This document shows positions 57,707-64,000 of a stretch of 64,000 nt of DNA, piece by piece. The stretch is from the NCBI RefSeq assembly GCF_004004565.1, contig NZ_SACM01000005.1:124001-188000 (forward strand). Reading direction: 5' to 3'. Origin of the DNA: Inhella crocodyli. GTDB lineage: Bacteria > Pseudomonadota > Gammaproteobacteria > Burkholderiales > Burkholderiaceae_C. Within the stretch, counting starts at the first letter, position 1. Each line of letters starts with the position of its first letter. A program made the position numbers and the translations under genes. A model generated the notes under the pieces. It was not told the origin of the DNA, searched no databases, and was given only the letters and a program-made list of their open reading frames with translations.

Positions 57707-58928
57707 GGGCGTTCACCGGTTGGACGGGATGGGTGCGCTGAAAACGCAGGGCAAAAACGAGCGCCACGGCTTGCAGCCCGGCGCAAAGAAGGAAGGGGGC
57801 GCCCAGGCGCCAGTCGTCGCGCGGCAGTTCGGCCACCAACGTGAGCAGTCCCGGGCCGATGAGCGGACCCAACACGGCCATCAGGCTGTTGAGCGAGGCC
57901 ACCGCCCCCATCGTTGCCCCTTGGCGCGTCGCGTCGACGCTGTTGGAGACGATGCTCTGGATGGCGGCCGAGGCGGCGTAACCAAAGATGTTCATGCCAA
58001 TGATGACGAACATCATCCAGGGCTGCGGCGCCAAGGCCCAGCCCAGGTAGGCCAGCGTGCTCGACACCAAGGCCAGCACCACCAGCCGAGGCGACGAGAA
58101 GCGCTGCAGCATCTTGGGCAACAGGAAGCCCTGGACGACGACCGACACCAAGCCGACGGCGAACAGCGACCAGCCGTTCTCCTTGGGGCCCCACCCAAAC
58201 TTGAAGGTGGTGAACAGCACCCAACTGCTGTGCAAGATGAACTGCGCCAAAGCCGACAGCCCGATGACCACCACCAGCACGCCCACGCCCTTCAAATGCG
58301 CGAGCTTGTTCAGGCTGCTGATGGGGTTGGCGCTGCGCCAATCGAAGGCCCGCCGCTTGTCCAGCGGCAGTGACTCGGGTAACACGAAGTAGCCGTAAGC
58401 CAGGTTCACCAGCGCGAGGCTGCCGGCCACGACGAAAGGCAAGCGGATGTCGATGGCCCCCAACAGGCCGCCGGTGGCCGGACCCAGGATGAAGCCCACC
58501 CCAAACGCGGCGCCCAGTTGACCGAAGCGCTTGGCGCGGTCTTGCGGCGCGGTGATGTCGGCCACGTAGGCGTTGGCCACCGAGATGTTGGCCTGCATGG
58601 CGCCGCTGACCAGTCGCACGGCCACCAGCACCCACAAGGCCGTGGCGGCGGCCGTCACAAAGAACGACAGGGCCAGGCCGCAAAAGCCAATCAAGAGCAC
58701 CGGCCGGCGGCCGTACTGGTCCGACAGCGCGCCCAGCACCGGCGAGCCGACGAAGTTGGCCAAACCGAAGGCGCCGGCCACCAGCAGGTAGGCCATGGCG
58801 TGGTCGGCCTGCGTGCTGGAGAAACTCCCGGCGATGACAGGCAGCACCGGGATGATGAGCCCGATGCTGATCATGTCGATCAGCACCGTGGCGAAGATGA
58901 AGCCCATCGAGGCCTTGGCGTCGCGCAT
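57699..58928 (-). CDS. MFS transporter of the TetA(DHA1)-type
   Basis: A 409-residue protein with 12 predicted helices. It has the DHA1 motif A ([14 protein letters not shown]), motif C-like [13 protein letters not shown] and the TetA-like opening [14 protein letters not shown]. Members export drugs or metabolites. It lies between guaB and guaA, an unusual insertion into the guanine pathway pair. A terminator after guaB separates it from guaB, but it overlaps guaA. Export of purine-related compounds is conceivable but not shown. Confidence 0.85.
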   Translation of the reverse strand: MRDAKASMGFIFATVLIDMISIGLIIPVLPVIAGSFSSTQADHAMAYLLVAGAFGLANFVGSPVLGALSDQYGRRPVLLIGFCGLALSFFVTAAATALWVLVAVRLVSGAMQANISVANAYVADITAPQDRAKRFGQLGAAFGVGFILGPATGGLLGAIDIRLPFVVAGSLALVNLAYGYFVLPESLPLDKRRAFDWRSANPISSLNKLAHLKGVGVLVVVIGLSALAQFILHSSWVLFTTFKFGWGPKENGWSLFAVGLVSVVVQGFLLPKMLQRFSSPRLVVLALVSSTLAYLGWALAPQPWMMFVIIGMNIFGYAASAAIQSIVSNSVDATRQGATMGAVASLNSLMAVLGPLIGPGLLTLVAELPRDDWRLGAPFLLCAGLQAVALVFALRFQRTHPVQPVNAHA

Positions 58929-58938
58929 CGCTAAAAGA

Positions 58939-58964
58939 GCAGGCGGGGCTCTCGCCCCGCCTGC
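58939..58964 (-). terminator. terminator after guaB
   Basis: A perfect 11-bp stem, GCAGGCGGGGC/GCCCCGCCTGC, with a 4-base loop is followed on the minus strand by TCTTTTAG. It lies between guaB and the MFS gene. Confidence 0.85.
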
Positions 58965-58980
58965 CGTTCACTCCTGGTGC

Positions 58981-60447
58981 TCACTCCGCCCGGTAGTTGG
59001 GCGCTTCCTTGGTGATCTGCACGTCGTGCACATGGCTCTCGCGCATGCCCGCCGACGTGATCTCCACGAACTCGGCCTTGGACTGCATTTCCGCGATGCT
59101 GGCGCAACCGCAGTAGTGCATGGAGGCCCGCAAGCCCCCGGCCATTTGGAACAGGACCTGCACCACCGAGCCCTTGTAGGGCACCTGCCCTTCGATGCCT
59201 TCGGGCACGAGCTTGCTGGTGTTGGGGTTGTTGCCGCCTTCTTGGAAGTAGCGGTCGGCGCTGCCCTTGGCCATCGCCCCCAAGCTGCCCATGCCGCGGT
59301 AGCTCTTGTAGCTGCGGCCTTGGTACAGGATCAGGTCACCCGGGGCCTCCTCGGTGCCGGCAAAGGCGCCGCCCATCATGACGGCGTCGGCGCCCGCGGC
59401 GATCGCCTTGGCCAAATCGCCCGAGAAGCGCACACCGCCGTCGGCGATGACAGGCACGCCCGACCCGCGCAACGCGGTGGCGACGTTGTCGATGGCGGTG
59501 ATCTGGGGCACCCCCACGCCCGCGACGATGCGCGTCGTGCAGATGGAACCGGGGCCGATGCCGACCTTGACGCCGTCGGCCCCCGCATCCGCCAGGGCCT
59601 TGGCCGCCGCGCCAGTGGCGATGTTGCCGCCGATGACATCGATCTGGGGGTAGTGCTGCTTGACCCAACGCACCTTGTCGACCACGCCAGCGCTGTGGCC
59701 GTGGGCGGTGTCGACGATCAGCACGTCCACGCCGGCCTTTACGAGGCGCTCCACGCGCTCTTCGGTGTCGTCGCCGAAGCCCACCGCCGCGCCCACGCGC
59801 AGCTTGCCGTGCGCGTCACGGGCGGCGTTGGGGAAGCTGGTTTGCTTGGTGATGTCCTTGACGGTCACCAGGCCCTTGAGCTCGAAGGCGTCGTTGATCA
59901 CCACCACGCGCTCCAGGCGGTGCTTTTGCAGCAGCGCCTTGGCCTCGTCCAGGGTGGCCCCCTCGCGGATCGTGATCAGGCGCTCCGCCGGGGTCATGAT
60001 TTCGCGCACCGGCAAGTCCATGCGCGACTCGAAGCGCAGGTCCCGCCCGGTGACGATGCCCACCACCTTCTTGCCCTCCAGCACGGGGAAGCCCGAGACG
60101 CCGTGCTGGCGGCTCAGTTCCAGCACCTCGCGCACCTTCAGGTCTGGCCCGATGGTGATCGGGTCGCGCAGGACGCCGCTTTCGTAGCGCTTGACGCGCG
60201 CCACCTCGGCCGCCTGGGCCGCGGCCGACAGGTTTTTGTGCACGATGCCGATGCCACCCTCTTGGGCGATGGCGATCGCCAATCGGGCTTCGGTCACGGT
60301 GTCCATCGCTGCCGACACGAGCGGCAGGTTGATGCGGATGTTCCGCGTCAGTTGGGTGGACAGGTCGGTGTCGCGCGGCAACACCTGGGAGAACGCAGGG
60401 ACCAACAACACATCGTCGAAGGTCAACGCTTTGCCAAGAAGGCGCAT
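58981..60447 (-). CDS. guaB: inosine-5'-monophosphate dehydrogenase
   Basis: Oxidises IMP to XMP, the first committed step to GMP. The 488-residue protein has a TIM barrel with the catalytic Cys loop [15 protein letters not shown] and a pair of CBS domains in the middle ([19 protein letters not shown]). The flap motif [10 protein letters not shown] is also present. Complete length. Confidence 0.97.
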   Translation of the reverse strand: MRLLGKALTFDDVLLVPAFSQVLPRDTDLSTQLTRNIRINLPLVSAAMDTVTEARLAIAIAQEGGIGIVHKNLSAAAQAAEVARVKRYESGVLRDPITIGPDLKVREVLELSRQHGVSGFPVLEGKKVVGIVTGRDLRFESRMDLPVREIMTPAERLITIREGATLDEAKALLQKHRLERVVVINDAFELKGLVTVKDITKQTSFPNAARDAHGKLRVGAAVGFGDDTEERVERLVKAGVDVLIVDTAHGHSAGVVDKVRWVKQHYPQIDVIGGNIATGAAAKALADAGADGVKVGIGPGSICTTRIVAGVGVPQITAIDNVATALRGSGVPVIADGGVRFSGDLAKAIAAGADAVMMGGAFAGTEEAPGDLILYQGRSYKSYRGMGSLGAMAKGSADRYFQEGGNNPNTSKLVPEGIEGQVPYKGSVVQVLFQMAGGLRASMHYCGCASIAEMQSKAEFVEITSAGMRESHVHDVQITKEAPNYRAE

Positions 60448-60545
60448 GGGGAAAGCTCCAGACGCAAAGCAAGATTATGGCAAACCCCAGGACGCCCCCT
60501 GCCCTCCTACACTCAGCCCACGTGTTCGGCCCCCGGTGAAAGACC

Positions 60546-61064
60546 ATGCGTTTGCCCTTCGTTGTCGTCCTCGCAGTGCTCTTGCAAGCGGGGCTTGCTT
60601 CGTCCCTCCACGCCGCACCGGCCTGGCAGTGGCGAGACCCCCAAGGCAACATCCAGTTCAGCGACCGGCCGCCCCCGCCCAACGTTGCCGATAAAGACAT
60701 CCTCAAGCGCCCTCCCGGCGCCAAAGCCCCGGTGCGCTTGGTCTCCACGGAGGCGGCCTCGGCCCCGGTGGCGCCGGCCCCTGCGGCCAGCGAGCCTGGG
60801 CTGAGCGCCGAGGAGCGCAAAGCCCGCGACGCCGAAGCCAAGCGGATCAAGGCCGAAGAGGCCGAACGCAAGGCCGTCGAAGCCAGCAATGCCAAGATCA
60901 AGGCGGAGAACTGCAAGGCCTCCCAGGCCTACCTGCGCGACCTGCAATCGGGCCAACGGATTGCCCGGACCAACGACAAGGGCGAGCGCGAGTTCCTGGA
61001 CGACCAGCAGCGCAACGCCGAGCTGGCCAAGGCCCGGGCCCTGGTGGCCACCGACTGTCGCTGA
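60546..61064 (+). CDS. DUF4124-containing exported protein
   Basis: A 172-residue protein with a signal peptide (cleavage after SLHA). The DUF4124 motif [19 protein letters not shown] and a charged helical coiled-coil-like region ([27 protein letters not shown]) follow. The function is unknown. It is divergent from guaB and convergent with rnfH. Confidence 0.85.
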   Translation: MRLPFVVVLAVLLQAGLASSLHAAPAWQWRDPQGNIQFSDRPPPPNVADKDILKRPPGAKAPVRLVSTEAASAPVAPAPAASEPGLSAEERKARDAEAKRIKAEEAERKAVEASNAKIKAENCKASQAYLRDLQSGQRIARTNDKGEREFLDDQQRNAELAKARALVATDCR

Positions 61065-61078
61065 GGCCCGTCGGCCGT

Positions 61079-61399
61079 TCAGCCGCTCTTGGGGCCGGCC
61101 GGCCGGTGGCGCGAAACGATGCGCCGGCCGCCTTGCAGCGCGTGCCGTCGGTGGCGGGCCAGCATCGGGTCCACGGTCAGCGGACGGTAGACCTCCACGC
61201 GGTCGCCGTCGCGCAAGGCCTCCGTCAGGGCCACCTTGCGGCCCCACACCCCGACCGACTCGGCCTCACCCAGGGTCCAGCCCAGGGTCGCCAAGGCATC
61301 GCCCACGGTGCTGGCCGCTGGCAGGCGCAATTCCTGGGACTCGACGCCGCCCTCGACTGGCGCGCGCAGCACCCGCACCGTCAAGTCACCGCGGCCCAT
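61079..61399 (-). CDS. rnfH: RnfH family ubiquitin-like protein
   Basis: A 106-residue beta-grasp protein of the RnfH/YfjF family (VRVLRAPVEGG, VGVWGRKVALTEALRDGDRVEVYRPLTVDP). It overlaps ratA by 14 bp, the usual ratA-rnfH pair. The function is not established. Confidence 0.9.
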   Translation of the reverse strand: MGRGDLTVRVLRAPVEGGVESQELRLPAASTVGDALATLGWTLGEAESVGVWGRKVALTEALRDGDRVEVYRPLTVDPMLARHRRHALQGGRRIVSRHRPAGPKSG

Positions 61400-61841
61400 A
61401 CACAGCCTCTGCCCGCTCGACGAAACGGTCGACGAAGGTCTGCGCCACCTTGTCGAACACGGGGCTCAGCACCGCTTCCAAAGCCCCGTTGGAAAAGGCG
61501 TAACGCATCTCGAACTGCACCTTGCAGGCATTGGCCTGGTCGGAGCCCGGGCGCATCAGGGGTTTGAAGTGCCAGTCGCCATCGAGGTGCGAGAACGGCC
61601 CGTCCACCAACGACACCTGCACGCGGCGTCCCGGCTCGTGCAAATTGCGGGTCGTGAAATGGGTGCGCACGCCGGCAAATGCCAAGCTCAAGCGCGCCGT
61701 CAAGCCGTCGTCGCGGCGCTCCAGCACCTCGGCCCCCTCGCACCACGGCAAGAACTGGGGGTAGCTTTCCACCCCGGTGACGAGCTCGTACATCTCTTGC
61801 GCGCTGTACCAGAGCAGAACTGACTTGGTGACCGGTTTCAT
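61386..61841 (-). CDS. ratA: RatA/coenzyme Q-binding SRPBCC family protein
   Basis: A 151-residue START-like protein (KSVLLWYSAQEMYELVTGVESYPQFLPWC, homologous to COQ10 and E. coli RatA). Proposed roles are coenzyme Q binding and inhibition of 70S ribosome association. It is divergent from smpB, and the gap holds back-to-back -10-like elements. Confidence 0.93.
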   Translation of the reverse strand: MKPVTKSVLLWYSAQEMYELVTGVESYPQFLPWCEGAEVLERRDDGLTARLSLAFAGVRTHFTTRNLHEPGRRVQVSLVDGPFSHLDGDWHFKPLMRPGSDQANACKVQFEMRYAFSNGALEAVLSPVFDKVAQTFVDRFVERAEAVYGPR

Positions 61842-61859
61842 AGAATGGTGCTCATTCTA
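61841..61859. promoter_or_regulatory. back-to-back TAGAAT elements between ratA and smpB
   Basis: The inverted repeat TAGAATG-gtgct-CATTCTA places one -10-like hexamer for smpB (61841-61846, plus strand) and one for ratA (61859-61854, minus strand) only 7 bp apart. The two promoters should interfere, or the palindrome is an operator. The left element overlaps the ratA start codon. Confidence 0.45.
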
Positions 61860-61861
61860 GG

Positions 61862-61883
61862 AACGCCCCCGAGGCGTTTTTTT
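61862..61883 (+). terminator. terminator-like hairpin in the smpB leader
   Basis: A short stem, AACGCC/GGCGTT, with a 5-base loop is followed by seven T in total (61877-61883), 7 bp before the smpB ATG. No gene ends here on the plus strand, so it would act on the smpB transcript itself. Confidence 0.5.
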
Positions 61884-61890
61884 GTTCGCC

Positions 61891-62355
61891 ATGAGCATCG
61901 TTGACAACCGCCGCGCCCGTTACGAGTACCACCTCGAAGAAGAGTACGAGGCCGGCATGGTGCTGGAAGGCTGGGAGGTCAAGGCCATCCGCGAGGGCCA
62001 GGTCCAGCTGACCGGGGCCTACGTGGTCGTCAAGGACGGCGAGCTGTTCTTGATCGGCTGCCAGATCAACCCACTGCGCACCGCGAGCACCCACGTCCGG
62101 CCCGAAGCGCAGCGCACAAAGAAGCTGCTGCTGGCCAAGCAGGAGATTCGCCGCCTGATCGGCAAGACCGAGCAGAAGGGCTACACCCTGGTGCCGCTGA
62201 ACCTGCACTACAAGGGCGGTCGCGTGAAATGCCAGTTCGCGCTGGGCAAGGGCAAAGCCCTGCACGACAAGCGCGAGACCGAGAAGAAGCGGGATTGGGA
62301 GCGAGAAAAGGGCCAACTGATGCGACACAAAGTCTCTTCGGCCGGCAAGGACTGA
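61891..62355 (+). CDS. smpB: SsrA-binding protein SmpB
   Basis: Partner of tmRNA in trans-translation. The 154-residue protein has the SmpB core ([30 protein letters not shown], then [25 protein letters not shown]). It ends in a basic tail ([23 protein letters not shown]) longer than the common REKxxIMR ending. The tail codons lie in a 47-bp direct repeat whose second copy begins 87 bp downstream. ATG 61891 gives the family start MSIVDN. Confidence 0.95.
   Translation: MSIVDNRRARYEYHLEEEYEAGMVLEGWEVKAIREGQVQLTGAYVVVKDGELFLIGCQINPLRTASTHVRPEAQRTKKLLLAKQEIRRLIGKTEQKGYTLVPLNLHYKGGRVKCQFALGKGKALHDKRETEKKRDWEREKGQLMRHKVSSAGKD
62306..62352 (+). repeat. direct repeat, copy 1 (3' end of smpB)
   Basis: 47 bp, 45 identical to 62393-62439. 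It runs from AAAAGGGCCAACTGATGCG through GGCCGGCAAGGAC. Weaker similarity continues about 18 bp further in both copies (GAGGtCGCCGAGtGCG). It encodes the last 15 SmpB residues. Confidence 0.9.
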
Positions 62356-62392
62356 GGTCGCCGAGTGCGACTTGGCCCCTTCGCCGTCAGGC

Positions 62393-62439
62393 AAAAGGGC
62401 CAACTGATGCGACACAAAGTCTCATCGGCCGGCAAAGAC
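62393..62439 (+). repeat. direct repeat, copy 2 (gap and 3' end of metC-like gene)
   Basis: Second copy, differing from copy 1 at two positions. It spans the smpB-metC gap and the last codons of the metC-like gene on the opposite strand. The two copies start 87 bp apart. Confidence 0.9.
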
Positions 62440-63594
62440 GGAGGCCGCCGAGCGCGCCAGGTCGTCGATCAGGTCGTCGGCGGATTCCAGGCCGATCGCC
62501 AAGCGCACCATCCAGCCCTTGGGGCTGTTGGGCAGGCTGCGCAGGGTCTCCAAGTGGTAAGGCACTGCCAGGCTGATGGGGCCGCCCCAGCTCCAACCGA
62601 TGTGGAAGAGTTGCAGGCCGTCGATCCAGGCCTCCACCGTTTCGCGGGTCGTGCCCTCCGGCAGCCGAATGCCCACCAAACCCGCCGCCTGCGTGCACAA
62701 GGCCGACCAGGCGGCGTGGCTGGGCGACGACGGCAGCGCAGGGTGCAGCACCTCACGCACCCAAGGCTGGGCCTGCGCCCACTGGGCGATGCGGCGAGCC
62801 GCCTGGTCCTGCGCGGCGTAGCGCAGGGGCAGGCTGGGCAGGTTGCGCAGCACCAACTCGCAGTCGTTCATGCCCACGCCCACGCCCAAGCGGCTGTGGC
62901 ACAGGGCCAGTCGCTCGTACACCTTGGCGTCACGGCAGGCCACCGAGCCCATCAACACGTCGCCGCCCCCGCTGGGGTACTTGGTCAGGGCATGGATGGT
63001 GACGTCCACGCCGAGCGCGAAAGCGTCAAACGCCAGTCCCGCGCCCCAGGTGTTGTCCAGGGCGATGAGGGCCTGCGGAGCGTGCGCGCGAATGCCCTGG
63101 ATGAGCGCCGGCAGGTCGGGGAACTCGAGCGTGACGGAACCCGCCGCCTCCAACCACACCAGGGTCACGTCCGGCGTGAGCGCCAGTTGCTCGGGGGCCA
63201 TCGGGTCGTAGAACGCATGCCCGATGCCCCAGGCCTGCAACTCGTGCCGCGCCATCGCGCGGCTGGGACCGTACACGTTGTCGGGCAGCAGCACCCGGTC
63301 GCCCTGGCGCAGCAAGGCCTGGTTGACCAAGGCGATGGCGGCCAAGCCGCTGGGCAGCAGCAAGGCGTGCTTCGCGCCCTCCAGCGCGGCGATGCGCGCC
63401 TCCAACTCGAAGCTGGTGGGCGTGCCATGCAGGCCATAGGTGTAGGCCTGCTTGTCGAGCCAGTCGCGCTCGCGCAGCTCGCGGCAGTTGCTGAAGAAGA
63501 CCGTCGAGGCCTTGTGCACCGCCGGTGCGGGGGCGGCGAATCCAGCCGGGGCTTGGTAGCCGTGGTGGATGAGCTGGGTGCTTTTGTCTTTCAC
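62422..63594 (-). CDS. metC: cystathionine beta-lyase-like PLP enzyme
   Basis: A 390-residue Cys/Met-metabolism PLP enzyme, expected to cleave cystathionine to homocysteine, pyruvate and ammonia. The PLP lysine is in IHALTKYPSGGGDVLMG, and KDKSTQLIHHGYQAP marks the MetC N-terminus. GLHGTPTSFELEARIAALEG is the substrate region. The last codons fall inside the smpB-related repeat, so the C-terminus (ARSAASVFAGR) may have been altered by it. rimO lies upstream on the same strand. Confidence 0.88.
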   Translation of the reverse strand: MKDKSTQLIHHGYQAPAGFAAPAPAVHKASTVFFSNCRELRERDWLDKQAYTYGLHGTPTSFELEARIAALEGAKHALLLPSGLAAIALVNQALLRQGDRVLLPDNVYGPSRAMARHELQAWGIGHAFYDPMAPEQLALTPDVTLVWLEAAGSVTLEFPDLPALIQGIRAHAPQALIALDNTWGAGLAFDAFALGVDVTIHALTKYPSGGGDVLMGSVACRDAKVYERLALCHSRLGVGVGMNDCELVLRNLPSLPLRYAAQDQAARRIAQWAQAQPWVREVLHPALPSSPSHAAWSALCTQAAGLVGIRLPEGTTRETVEAWIDGLQLFHIGWSWGGPISLAVPYHLETLRSLPNSPKGWMVRLAIGLESADDLIDDLARSAASVFAGR

Positions 63595-63619
63595 CGGGTC
63601 TCCATCACGGCCGCCGCGC

Positions 63620-64000
63620 TCACAGCGGTTGGGCGATGAGGTCGTGGCCTTCGGCCGCCACGACCCTGGCGCGTTTGAACTCGCCCACCTTCAAGGTGAC
63701 GCTGGCCTTCTCCGGCGGCAGCAGGCGCACGGTGCCGTCGATCTCGGGCGCGTCGGCATAGCTGCGGCCCAAGCCGCCTTTGCGGCCCAGGGCCGGGGCG
63801 CTGTCCACCAGCACCTGCAGGGTTTGGCCGACGCGGCGGGCCAGCTTGCGCGCCGACACCTCTTCGGCCACGGCCATGAAGCGGGCGCGGCGCTCTTCGC
63901 GCACTTCATCGGGCAGCGCGCCCGACAGTGCGTTGGCGCTGGCCCCCTCCACGGGCGAGTAGGCGAAGCAACCGGCGCGGTCGATCTCGGCCTCGCGCAG
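63620..64000 (-). CDS. rimO: ribosomal protein S12 methylthiotransferase RimO, partial
   Basis: Radical SAM enzyme that methylthiolates Asp88 of ribosomal protein S12. Only the C-terminal 126 residues are visible; the start lies beyond the right edge. [14 protein letters not shown] and [23 protein letters not shown] are typical RimO sequences. The TRAM domain follows ([31 protein letters not shown]). It ends 25 bp before the metC-like gene. Confidence 0.9.
   Translation of the reverse strand: MREAEIDRAGCFAYSPVEGASANALSGALPDEVREERRARFMAVAEEVSARKLARRVGQTLQVLVDSAPALGRKGGLGRSYADAPEIDGTVRLLPPEKASVTLKVGEFKRARVVAAEGHDLIAQPL

Overview
The window is high-GC DNA from a betaproteobacterium, most likely order Burkholderiales (Comamonadaceae/Sphaerotilaceae type). 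This rests on protein signatures and on gene orders familiar from that group: clpS-clpA, exbB-exbD-lpxK-kdsB-adk, ccoNOQPG with hemN and fnr, and rnfH-ratA divergent from smpB. It reads as chromosomal core. I found no insertion sequence, prophage, CRISPR array, rRNA or tRNA. Two genes run off the edges: lysC on the left and rimO on the right.

Layout. 1-4.7 kb, minus strand: lysC, tilS, accA, an AlkA-type glycosylase, cysS. 4.8-7.9 kb, plus strand: a TPR lipo/secretory protein, two cyclophilins, lpxH, mtfA. 8-11.1 kb: clpA/clpS and a cold-shock gene. 11.2-16.7 kb: a membrane-lipid island with a PlcP-type phosphoesterase, a phosphatidylserine decarboxylase, a class-III aminotransferase, a DUF962-like membrane protein and an Agt/SQD2-type glycosyltransferase. 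16.7-24.1 kb: a degenerate response regulator followed by pstSCAB-phoU-phoB-phoR. 24.2-31.1 kb: icd, a TauE/SafE-like protein, hemN, fnr, an NDH-2 and ugd. 31.2-38.6 kb: a cbb3 oxidase cluster (fixH-like, ccoG, P, Q, O, N, S, I). 38.6-45.7 kb: a DUF192 protein, sodB, xseA, exbB-exbD-lpxK-trm112-like-kdsB-adk and a short-chain dehydrogenase. 45.8-54.1 kb: a TonB system (TPR protein, two ExbD, ExbB, TonB), a TPR-Asp/Asn hydroxylase and a large TonB-dependent receptor. 54.4-64 kb: ldcA, tadA, guaA, an MFS exporter, guaB, a DUF4124 protein, rnfH, ratA, smpB, a metC-like gene and rimO.

The main result is a probable phosphate-starvation lipid-remodelling regulon. Six promoters share one architecture: two 7-bp half sites around GTCA, 11 bp apart (Pho box), then exactly 10 bp, then a -10-like hexamer. 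They precede plcP, the DUF962-like gene, the agt-like gene, the degenerate regulator, pstS, and, 15 kb away, ugd. PlcP would strip phospholipid headgroups to diacylglycerol, Agt would glycosylate it, and Ugd would supply UDP-glucuronate for a glucuronosyl lipid. plcP-agt remodelling is known in other bacteria. The DUF962-like protein, the aminotransferase, the dedicated decarboxylase, the pseudo-receiver regulator and the ugd link look like additions worth testing.

Other points: FNR boxes before ccoN and between hemN and fnr; three intergenic copies of the palindrome ACCGnnCGGT, two of them with the full GACCGnnCGGTC; and a recent direct repeat that supplies the C-terminal tail of SmpB.
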